Shown here: in pieces, positions 1 to 5,864 of the stretch
Layout of the letters: the number at the start of each line of letters is the position of its first letter
Numbering within the stretch: position 1 is the first letter of the stretch
Origin: Chloroflexota bacterium
Lineage (GTDB): Bacteria; Chloroflexota; Anaerolineae; B4-G1; SLSP01
Assembly (NCBI GenBank): GCA_012798275.1
Contig: JAAZNO010000256.1
Location: 1 to 12,064, forward strand
Direction of reading: 5' to 3'
DNA length: 12,064 bases
The notes under the pieces: model-generated
The model's input: only the letters and a program-made list of their open reading frames with translations
What the model was told of the DNA's origin: nothing
Databases searched by the model: none
Program-made: the position numbers and the translations under genes

Positions 1-3000
1 AAAACGGACCTGACGGCCTGGGCCACCACCATGGTACGCGCGACCAGTGGCTATAATGCTACCTCCCTGCGCATTCTCAGCCCCTTCGATAAATCTGTGG
101 CTACCAGCTCGCCGCCGAGCGGTGCGACGACGACCTTTCCCAATCGGGTGATCACCTACACGCTTACCTTCTACAATCCGCTGCAGTCGCCGCTCAGCGA
201 TATGATCCTTGAAGATGATCTCTTCCAGGACTTCCGCTATCACCGCATGATCCAGGGGCCGACGCCGGCATTGACGGAGGCGAATCATATTCGCTGGGAA
301 GGGTTGAACGTGTCCTCGAATGGTGTCTTTACCACCGTGTTCGAAGTCTTTGTGCCTCCGACTACTGCGCCTGATAGTTGCGGTGAGAAAAAATACAATG
401 CTGTGAGCGCCTTTCACCCGGCGTTTCCTGTTGCCGCCTACATTGGACATGACGCCAACAAGCTGGCGCAGGTGACAGTGGATCGCCAGCTACGGCTTTC
501 CAAAACGGTGTTTCCTACTCTCCAATTGCCGGGGGAACTTGTGACCTACACCATCAAACTGGAAAATGTCGGCAATACCCCCATCCCCGGGCCCATTGTG
601 GTGACCGATACCCTGCCAGAGCTGTTCCTCTTCGTGCGGATGCTCACCCCTGTTCCCGGCGACCCAACAGTGACGGGCAATGTGTTGCGTTGGGACAACG
701 TCCCCGGCGTGGCGGCCAGCAGCAGCCTCACTTTCTCGTTCCAGGCCCAGGTCGACGGCAATACGGACTACTCCTACAAGAATGCAGTCACCGCACAAAA
801 CGCCCATACCTGCATCTGCCCCTATTCCGGCGCCTCAGTCAAGATTGACCTGCCGTTCCGCGTTAACAAAATTGCTTCAACGACTATCATTACCCAGGGC
901 GACACGCTTTATTACGATGCGCAGATATCGAATGTCCACCCCTCAGAACGTTACAGCGTGACCCGGTTCATGGACACGTTGCCGGCGGGTTTCACCGATG
1001 TGACGGATAACGATGGCGTGTATGAGCGCTCGCTGGATCCGCCGGCGCCGTTGCCACCTGGCGGCGTTTGGTCTACTGGCCCTTTCTATGTCCGGGTGGA
1101 CGGCTTCGGGACGGGCACGTCATGGTGCATTGACCGGGAACCGCCGGGAAAGGCCATTGCGCAGGCTCCCGACAGCCTCCGCTTTGACCTCATTCCCGGC
1201 TACACCGACGGGGTGTTTAACAAATCCAGCCTGGCGAGCATCAAAACCATCGTGCCGCACGTCTATCTGCTGCAAACAGCTACCCCCAACCCTGTGGCGA
1301 TGAATGAGGTGCAGACGATCACCTTGACCCTGCACGACAATCGCACGCATCCCACCGGTGACGTGACCGGCGTCACCTTGCGCTGGCAGATTCCGTCTTA
1401 CAATGCGGAGCGCTTCACTTTCGTCAGCAGTGTGCCGGCGCCGAGCTCGCAGACGACGGAGGAGGTGCTGTGGGCGGGATTGACCGTCCCCAAGGGTGGA
1501 GAGATCCAGGTGGTGCTCCAGGTGCGCGCGCCTATCCCCCAGACTACGGATTACAAGCGCGATTATACCAGCCGCGCCAGCGTGACGACGCTCGACGACC
1601 CCAGCATCTGTATTCCGCCGGCGACGAAGCTCAAGCTGCAGGTGCGGCGCGGCATCGAACTCTCGAAGGTGTCTGCACCCAAGACCGTGGGGCCTTTCGG
1701 CATCGTCCAATATACGCTCAAGGCAACCAACCTGACCGGCGCACCCGTGCACAACGTCATCCTCACCGATGTCTTGCCGGCGGAATGGCAGTATGTGGAC
1801 ACCCTCAGCGGACCCCCGCCGGTGACGACCGACCCCTTGCGCTGGGAGTTGGAGCTCGTCCCGGCCAACGGTGCCGTGGAGATCAAATTCCGGGCACGCA
1901 CCTATATCTGGGTCGGCCCTGCGTACAACCGGGTCATTGGCGAAGCGCCGATCAACCTCGGGTATACCACCAATTACACCGATAATGTGGCGGTGACTGT
2001 CGTATCCGGCGTTGGCTTCTTCAAGACGGTCGCTCCCCAGGTCATCCAGGCGGGTGAGACGACGGTATACACCATTACTCTCTATAACGGCCTCACGGAT
2101 GGGTTGAAGGACATCGTCATCACCGACACTTTGCCGACGGGTTTCAATATCGACAGGATGTTGAGTGGTCCTATACCCCAGGTCGTTGACGGAAAACTGG
2201 TCTGGCGGCTGACGGAGCAGCTCGCCAACGGCAAATCGCGGACTCTGGTGTTCCGCGCGCAGACCGACCCGGCGCTCTTGAACGGACAGTATTACAACCA
2301 GATGACCGCTGTGGCTAAAAATGTGCGGACCAATGGCGCTGAGATCATTCCGCCAACGGGGGATACGGCGCCCGTATGGGTGCATGGCATTGACGCCGTG
2401 CGGGCGGACAAATCGGTAGCGCCTGAGGCAATTCGCGCCGGCGGAGAGGTCACCTACACGATCACGCTGTTCAACGAATCGGAGGACACGACTTATCCCC
2501 TGGTGGTGACGGACACTTTGCCCTATTCCCTCACCTATGTGGCGGCTGGATCGCCGCCTCCGACCGTTATTGCCGGTGCGCCGCAGCGCGTCGTTTGGAC
2601 GGGATTGAATATTGCGCCGCAGCAGACGCTCACCCTCACGTTCCGCGCACAAGTGGCGCGCCTGGCCCCCTCGAGCGTTTACTGTAATAATCTCAAGGTG
2701 AAGATGGGGACCTATGTGGTCGCGGTTCCCAATCTGGCCTGCCTCACCGTGACCGGCATCCCGCGCGTGGATGCTTACATCGTCAAAGATGACGGCGTGA
2801 CGCAGGTGGATGCTGGCGCCATGCTGACTTACACCGTCCGCTATGGCAATGCTGCCAGCTCCACCTATTCGCTGACCCAGGTGGTGCTCACGGAGGCCAT
2901 CGTGCCGCTGGAATACATGACGGTTCTCGGCGGGCCGGGATGGAGCGACCTGGGCGATGGGCGCTTCGGCCTGGAAGATCCGCTCCCCCTGGCGCCGGGC

Positions 3001-3687
3001 GAGGAGCGGACAACGACTTTCACCGTGCAACTGGCGGCTACCGTGCCGGCCACGGCGGTGCTCGCGGTGATCAATCAGGCAGAGATCGGCTATACGACGC
3101 TTGAGGAAACCATCGAGGCCAATACCGCCAACAATGTGGCCGTGGATGTAAATCAGTGGCAAGGCCCGGATCTGGCGATTACGGGGATGCGCGTGGAGCC
3201 AGCCGCGCCTGAGCCGGGTGAACCCCTGCGCGTGTTTGTCACCGTCCAGAACCAGGGAATGTCGGCGGCAAACCAGCGCCATGATGGGAGCTATGATCCC
3301 GGCGCCGGCGGTTGGCTCTTTGTGACCGAGCTGTACCTCAAGGATGAGGGATTTATCCCCTCCGGGCCGCCGGCGGATGTCTTTGATCACTGGGGCGGTT
3401 ATTGTGGAAATGCGTCCTGCGATCCCCCACGGGGGGAGTACCTGGGATGGCCCGGCGCGCTTGAAGTCAATCAATCGCAGGAACTGACTTTCAATATCAC
3501 TGCGCCGGCCGCGGGAACCTATCAACTTTATGCTCAGGCCGATGTGGGATGGTCCGGCTGGTACGGCAGCGAGGCGTTTGGCCTGATACTGGAAACGCGG
3601 GAAGAAAACAACGTCTTCATCGGGCCCTCGTTGACGGTGAAGATTCCAGAAAAGTGGGTGTATTTGCCCCTCGTCCTGCGACAGTGA
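1..3687 (+). CDS. Giant secreted DUF11-repeat / CARDB surface protein, 5' end missing
   Basis: This is the C-terminal part of a very large extracellular structural or adhesion-type protein. The frame is open from base 1, so the ATG at 31 is probably internal and the gene begins outside the window. About eight degenerate immunoglobulin-like repeats of roughly 120-130 residues can be read, with boundaries near bases 85, 481, 860, 1258, 1645, 2008, 2388 and 2760. Each has the DUF11 signature: a K-x-V/A-x-P start, VTYTITLxN, then V(T/L)DTLP and a hydrophobic W-x-L/FxAQV strand pair. A CARDB-like domain (PDLAITGMRVEP through the acidic ETREENNVF) covers about 3166-3640. The protein ends in WVYLPLVLRQ, a tail I recall on many Chloroflexota exported proteins. 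There is no LPXTG motif or C-terminal membrane helix. No enzymatic domain is seen. The next gene, 153 bases on, also encodes a surface protein. Domain assignment is confident; ligand and role are unknown. Confidence 0.88.
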   Translation, partial: KTDLTAWATTMVRATSGYNATSLRILSPFDKSVATSSPPSGATTTFPNRVITYTLTFYNPLQSPLSDMILEDDLFQDFRYHRMIQGPTPALTEANHIRWEGLNVSSNGVFTTVFEVFVPPTTAPDSCGEKKYNAVSAFHPAFPVAAYIGHDANKLAQVTVDRQLRLSKTVFPTLQLPGELVTYTIKLENVGNTPIPGPIVVTDTLPELFLFVRMLTPVPGDPTVTGNVLRWDNVPGVAASSSLTFSFQAQVDGNTDYSYKNAVTAQNAHTCICPYSGASVKIDLPFRVNKIASTTIITQGDTLYYDAQISNVHPSERYSVTRFMDTLPAGFTDVTDNDGVYERSLDPPAPLPPGGVWSTGPFYVRVDGFGTGTSWCIDREPPGKAIAQAPDSLRFDLIPGYTDGVFNKSSLASIKTIVPHVYLLQTATPNPVAMNEVQTITLTLHDNRTHPTGDVTGVTLRWQIPSYNAERFTFVSSVPAPSSQTTEEVLWAGLTVPKGGEIQVVLQVRAPIPQTTDYKRDYTSRASVTTLDDPSICIPPATKLKLQVRRGIELSKVSAPKTVGPFGIVQYTLKATNLTGAPVHNVILTDVLPAEWQYVDTLSGPPPVTTDPLRWELELVPANGAVEIKFRARTYIWVGPAYNRVIGEAPINLGYTTNYTDNVAVTVVSGVGFFKTVAPQVIQAGETTVYTITLYNGLTDGLKDIVITDTLPTGFNIDRMLSGPIPQVVDGKLVWRLTEQLANGKSRTLVFRAQTDPALLNGQYYNQMTAVAKNVRTNGAEIIPPTGDTAPVWVHGIDAVRADKSVAPEAIRAGGEVTYTITLFNESEDTTYPLVVTDTLPYSLTYVAAGSPPPTVIAGAPQRVVWTGLNIAPQQTLTLTFRAQVARLAPSSVYCNNLKVKMGTYVVAVPNLACLTVTGIPRVDAYIVKDDGVTQVDAGAMLTYTVRYGNAASSTYSLTQVVLTEAIVPLEYMTVLGGPGWSDLGDGRFGLEDPLPLAPGEERTTTFTVQLAATVPATAVLAVINQAEIGYTTLEETIEANTANNVAVDVNQWQGPDLAITGMRVEPAAPEPGEPLRVFVTVQNQGMSAANQRHDGSYDPGAGGWLFVTELYLKDEGFIPSGPPADVFDHWGGYCGNASCDPPRGEYLGWPGALEVNQSQELTFNITAPAAGTYQLYAQADVGWSGWYGSEAFGLILETREENNVFIGPSLTVKIPEKWVYLPLVLRQ

Positions 3688-3741
3688 GCTTTTGACGTGA
3701 GCGTCGTAGGGAATTGGATGGGCTGACTCGCGCGTGACCGG

Positions 3742-3773
3742 ACGTGCCCAGGTGTGAACGTGCCCACGTGCGA
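3742..3773. repeat. Two adjacent 16-bp direct repeats
   Basis: Two head-to-tail 16-mers, ACGTGCCCAGGTGTGA and ACGTGCCCACGTGCGA, match at 14 of 16 positions. A more degenerate ACGT-containing stretch follows to about 3790. They lie in the 153-base gap between the two surface-protein genes. The function is unknown; they could be a regulator-binding array or slippage-derived sequence. Confidence 0.6.
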
Positions 3774-3787
3774 ATGTAGAACGTAAG

Positions 3788-3827
3788 TGATTCGCTGACT
3801 CGCCGATTCGCCTTTTCGCTGATTTTC
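3788..3827 (+). repeat. Five in-phase degenerate octamers ahead of the anchor-protein gene
   Basis: Five consecutive 8-mers read TGATTCGC, TGACTCGC, CGATTCGC, CTTTTCGC and TGATTTTC. They run directly into the ribosome binding site CGAGGAG. Analogous short tandem repeats (heptamers) occupy the matching place upstream of the genes at 4881 and 11073. Confidence 0.65.
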
Positions 3828-3840
3828 CGAGGAGAGCGCG
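3820..3840 (+). promoter_or_regulatory. Shared leader and ribosome binding site of the anchor-protein gene
   Basis: The leader CTGATTTTCCGAGGAG (3819-3834) carries the Shine-Dalgarno GAGGAG at 3829-3834, six bases before the ATG at 3841. The same TTTTC(C)GAGGAG leader precedes the starts at 4881 and 11073, so it both fixes this start and links three genes. Confidence 0.7.
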
Positions 3841-4515
3841 ATGCATGAAACACGTCTCAACAAACTGAATTTTGTCATCCTGCTGTTGTGCGGTATTGTT
3901 GCGTGGAGCCTGGGGCAGCCGGCGACGCCGCTGCAGGCGCAGGGGCCGCCGACTCCTACCGACATACCACCAGCAACGCCGACCGTCCCACCGCCCACGT
4001 CAACGGCGACGCCAGTCATACCGCCACCCACCACGCCGCCACCCACGACGCCGCCACCCACGACGCCGCCGCCCACGACGCCGCCACCCACGACGCCGCC
4101 ACCCACGACGCCGCCACCCACGACGCCACCACCCACGACGCCGCCACCCACCACGCCGCCACCCACCACGCCGCCACCCACCACGCCGCCACCCACGACG
4201 CCGCCACCCACCACGACGCCACCACCCACGACGCCGCCACCCACCACGACGCCACCACCCACGACGCCGCCACCCACGACGCCGCCGCCCACGACGCCGC
4301 CACCCACCACGACGCCCACGGCAGAGCCGCCTGCGCCGCCGGCCGAAGAGCCGCCGGCCTCACAGCCGGAGCTGCCGGCCGAGTCTGCCGACCAGCTGGT
4401 GCAAATGCCCCGCACCGGCAGCGGTTGGACGATCGGGGCGCTGGGGTTGGGGCTGGCCTTGATTTTGATCGGCGCGGCGGTCACACGTCGCCGACGGCTG
4501 CGCGGCGTAAAGTAA
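3841..4515 (+). CDS. Wall/membrane-anchored protein: signal peptide, PPPTT-repeat stalk, MPRTG sorting-like signal
   Basis: This 224-residue protein looks like a surface stalk with almost no globular part. Residues 1-35 form a signal peptide: basic start, hydrophobic [14 protein letters not shown], and an AQG end suggesting cleavage near residue 34. Residues 61-158 are 19 tandem PPPTT units with three extra threonines. A Pro/Glu/Ala spacer follows to about 185. MPRTG (189-193), a hydrophobic helix (about 197-214) and the RRRRLRGVK tail have the architecture of a Gram-positive sortase signal, with Met in place of the usual Leu. Even if no sortase cleaves it, the helix and basic tail would make it a membrane-tethered stalk. 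The run of threonines suggests O-glycosylation (inference). The start is set by GAGGAG six bases upstream. No sortase gene is in the window. It follows the giant DUF11 protein, perhaps as a partner. Confidence 0.85.
   Translation: MHETRLNKLNFVILLLCGIVAWSLGQPATPLQAQGPPTPTDIPPATPTVPPPTSTATPVIPPPTTPPPTTPPPTTPPPTTPPPTTPPPTTPPPTTPPPTTPPPTTPPPTTPPPTTPPPTTPPPTTTPPPTTPPPTTTPPPTTPPPTTPPPTTPPPTTTPTAEPPAPPAEEPPASQPELPAESADQLVQMPRTGSGWTIGALGLGLALILIGAAVTRRRRLRGVK
4021..4314 (+). repeat. 15-bp coding minisatellite, 19 units (PPPTT)
   Basis: The first twelve units (4021-4200) are uninterrupted 15-mers of the type ccgccacccacgacg. Seven more units extend to 4314, with an extra acg codon after units 13, 15 and 19. 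All base differences among units are synonymous (ccg/cca for Pro, acg/acc for Thr). The array has no stops in any frame on either strand, so it generates spurious open frames around it. Confidence 0.95.
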
Positions 4516-4543
4516 CCACGCGGTCCCGGCATGAGACGGCAAT

Positions 4544-4644
4544 GCTGAAGCGCGTTGTGTGAGGACGTAGCAGTCCCGGGGGCCAGGAATTTCTAATCTG
4601 ATTCGTGAAATTCGTGTTCATTCGGGGCCATTTTCGCAGGAGAC
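4544..4644 (+). repeat. Dispersed repeat block B, copy 1
   Basis: This block recurs at 10855-10958. A 39-base core (4598-4636 and 10911-10949) is identical in both copies and contains three spaced ATTCG words (ATTCGTGAAATTCGTGTTC, then ATTCGGGG), a period of about ten bases. The block ends in ATTTTCGCAGGAGA, which resembles the gene leader at 4861-4875. In this copy it lies before block A; in the second copy it lies after it. No coding potential is convincing. Confidence 0.85.
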
Positions 4645-4668
4645 GCCAGGTGCTGGCGCACATCATCC

Positions 4669-4711
4669 AAAAAAAAGTTCCCCTTTCCCTCGCATGCGCG
4701 AGGGAAAGGGG
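4669..4711 (-). terminator. Perfect 14-bp hairpin with a T8 tract on the minus strand
   Basis: CCCCTTTCCCTCGC (4680-4693) pairs perfectly with 4698-4711 around the loop ATGC. Read on the minus strand, the stem is followed by AAC and eight T's (complement of 4669-4676), the layout of an intrinsic terminator. No minus-strand gene lies upstream, so it may stop antisense transcripts or act as a structural element of repeat block A. On the plus strand no T tract follows. Confidence 0.5.
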
Positions 4712-4806
4712 CCAGGGAATAGGGGGCAAAAGTTGATTTTCAATCTTCAGCAGTCATCAGAAAATCTTGCGTTTTTTAATCAATGGCTGAACAGTTACCA
4801 TGTGAG
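4669..4806 (+). repeat. Dispersed repeat block A, copy 1 (A8 tract, hairpin, conserved 82-base tail)
   Basis: This block recurs at 10666-10798. It starts with eight A's, continues with a strong hairpin (4680-4711) and ends with an 82-base tail (4725-4806) matching the second copy at 73 of 82 positions without gaps. The 4516-4880 gap contains blocks B and A, a heptamer array and the shared leader, and no supportable gene. Confidence 0.88.
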
Positions 4807-4836
4807 TTGTGAGCCGTAACCCGTGAATCGTGACTG
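4802..4836 (+). repeat. Five in-phase heptamers (GTGA-type)
   Basis: The sequence reads GTGAGTT, GTGAGCC, GTAACCC, GTGAATC and GTGACTG without interruption. It joins repeat block A to the sugar-kinase leader. Related heptamers occur at 10794-10821 and 10994-11014, also beside repeat blocks and the protein-kinase leader. Confidence 0.7.
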
Positions 4837-4850
4837 CGACAGCTCTCTTC

Positions 4851-4880
4851 TCACTGATCTCTATTTTCCGAGGAGCGCTC
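4851..4880 (+). promoter_or_regulatory. Shared leader and ribosome binding site of the sugar-kinase gene
   Basis: TCACTGATCTCTATTTTC (4851-4868) is identical to 11043-11060 before the protein-kinase gene. It is followed by CGAGGAG, with GAGGAG at 4870-4875, five bases before the ATG at 4881. This makes 4881 the start rather than the in-frame GTG at 4830, which lies in the heptamer repeats. Confidence 0.75.
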
Positions 4881-5813
4881 ATGAACGGCGAATATGACAT
4901 GCTGGTGCTCGGCGCGGCGGCTTTGGACATCAAAGTCTATGCCCGCGAGCTGGCCATCGAGCCGGAGCTCTCCAATCCGGCGTTGATCGAATTGGGCTTT
5001 GGCGGCGTCGCGCGCAACATCGCCGAGAATCTGGCGCGCCTCGGCGTTGACGTCTCCCTGATCACGGCCGTGGGCGAGGATGAGACCGGAACCCAACTCC
5101 TGCAGCAATTGCGCGAGGTGGGCATCAATACCGGGGCCGCGATCGTGTCCAAGGAGCACAGCACGGGCACGTTTGTGGGAATCTACCAGCTGGACAAGCG
5201 TTTGCGGGTCGCCTTCGACAACATGCAAGTGATCCGCCTCATCACCCCCGGCTATCTGAATCGGTGGCGCCGCCTGTTCCGCGACGCCGATGTGATCTGC
5301 GTGGACGCCAACCTTTCGGCGCGCGCTTTGGAGACGCTGTTTCGGCTGGCCGGCGAGTACGAGGCGCCTGTCTGTGTGGACGCGACGACGCCCCTGCTGG
5401 CGCCGCGCCTCCATCCTTTCCTGCCGGAAATGGCCGTGCTGACCGCCAGTCGCGCCGAAGCGGAAACCCTGTTGGGAACCCATTTCTACGAGGACCACGA
5501 CGTGTTACAAGGCGCACGCCGTCTGGCGCAACTGGGTGTGGGATTGGCCATCATCACGCAGGGGGCGGAGGGTCTTTCATATGCCACCTCGGATGAGAGC
5601 GGCCGTCTGCCGGCCTTCAATGTCGAGGTGGTGGATCCCGTCGGCGCCGGCGACGCGCTGACGGCCGCCGTGGCTTATGGGCTGGCCGAGGAACTCCCGC
5701 CCGCCGAGATCGTGCGGTTGGGATTGGCCGCCGCCGCGCAGACCATCATCTGCAAAGAGACCGTCTGTCCCACCATCAGCCTGGAAGCGCTCTACGAACG
5801 CCTGATCGTATGA
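4881..5813 (+). CDS. PfkB-family sugar kinase, pseudouridine kinase (PsuK/YeiC)-like
   Basis: This 310-residue cytosolic kinase belongs to the ribokinase/PfkB family, which phosphorylates a sugar or nucleoside hydroxyl with ATP. The N-terminal signature GGVARNIAENLARLG is at 41-55. The C-terminal signature DPVGAGD is at 252-258, with D258 as the expected catalytic base and the glycines forming the anion hole. The length is normal for the family. The SNP...GGV(A/G)RNIA(E/Q)NLA string and the weak lid region resemble E. coli PsuK, which makes pseudouridine 5'-phosphate; other PfkB sugar kinases cannot be excluded. The usual partner PsuG is not in the window. The start follows from GAGGAG five bases upstream. 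The helicase gene begins 51 bases downstream on the same strand, suggesting co-transcription. A long repeat-rich leader precedes it. PfkB membership is near certain; substrate is moderate at best. Confidence 0.9.
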   Translation: MNGEYDMLVLGAAALDIKVYARELAIEPELSNPALIELGFGGVARNIAENLARLGVDVSLITAVGEDETGTQLLQQLREVGINTGAAIVSKEHSTGTFVGIYQLDKRLRVAFDNMQVIRLITPGYLNRWRRLFRDADVICVDANLSARALETLFRLAGEYEAPVCVDATTPLLAPRLHPFLPEMAVLTASRAEAETLLGTHFYEDHDVLQGARRLAQLGVGLAIITQGAEGLSYATSDESGRLPAFNVEVVDPVGAGDALTAAVAYGLAEELPPAEIVRLGLAAAAQTIICKETVCPTISLEALYERLIV

Positions 5814-5848
5814 GCGCGCCAGAAACGACTTTGTTCCCGGCGGCTTGT

Positions 5849-5864
5849 GGGGTGAACTTCGCCC
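5849..5864 (+). promoter_or_regulatory. Ribosome binding site deciding the helicase start
   Basis: GGGGTGA (5849-5855) lies nine bases before the ATG at 5865. The TGA at 5853-5855 is also in frame with the helicase, so translation cannot begin further upstream. The site lacks the shared leader used by three other genes here. Confidence 0.55.

Noticed and set aside
1120..3846. 908-codon open frame on the minus strand
   Set aside because: It lies wholly antisense to the well-recognised DUF11 gene, is rich in His/Arg/Gly with no domain, and results from GC-rich codon bias.
4021..4314. CRISPR array
   Set aside because: The units are contiguous 15-mers without spacers and encode a protein repeat.
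3534..4532. Long open frames in other phases and strands across the PPPTT array (Gly/Val-rich, Arg/His-rich, Ala/Ser/Trp-rich)
   Set aside because: A 15-bp repeat without stops opens all six frames. Only the 3841 frame has a signal peptide, an anchor and a ribosome binding site.
4830..4880. Upstream GTG start for the sugar kinase
   Set aside because: It lies in heptamer repeats without a ribosome binding site; GAGGAG is ideally spaced for the ATG at 4881.
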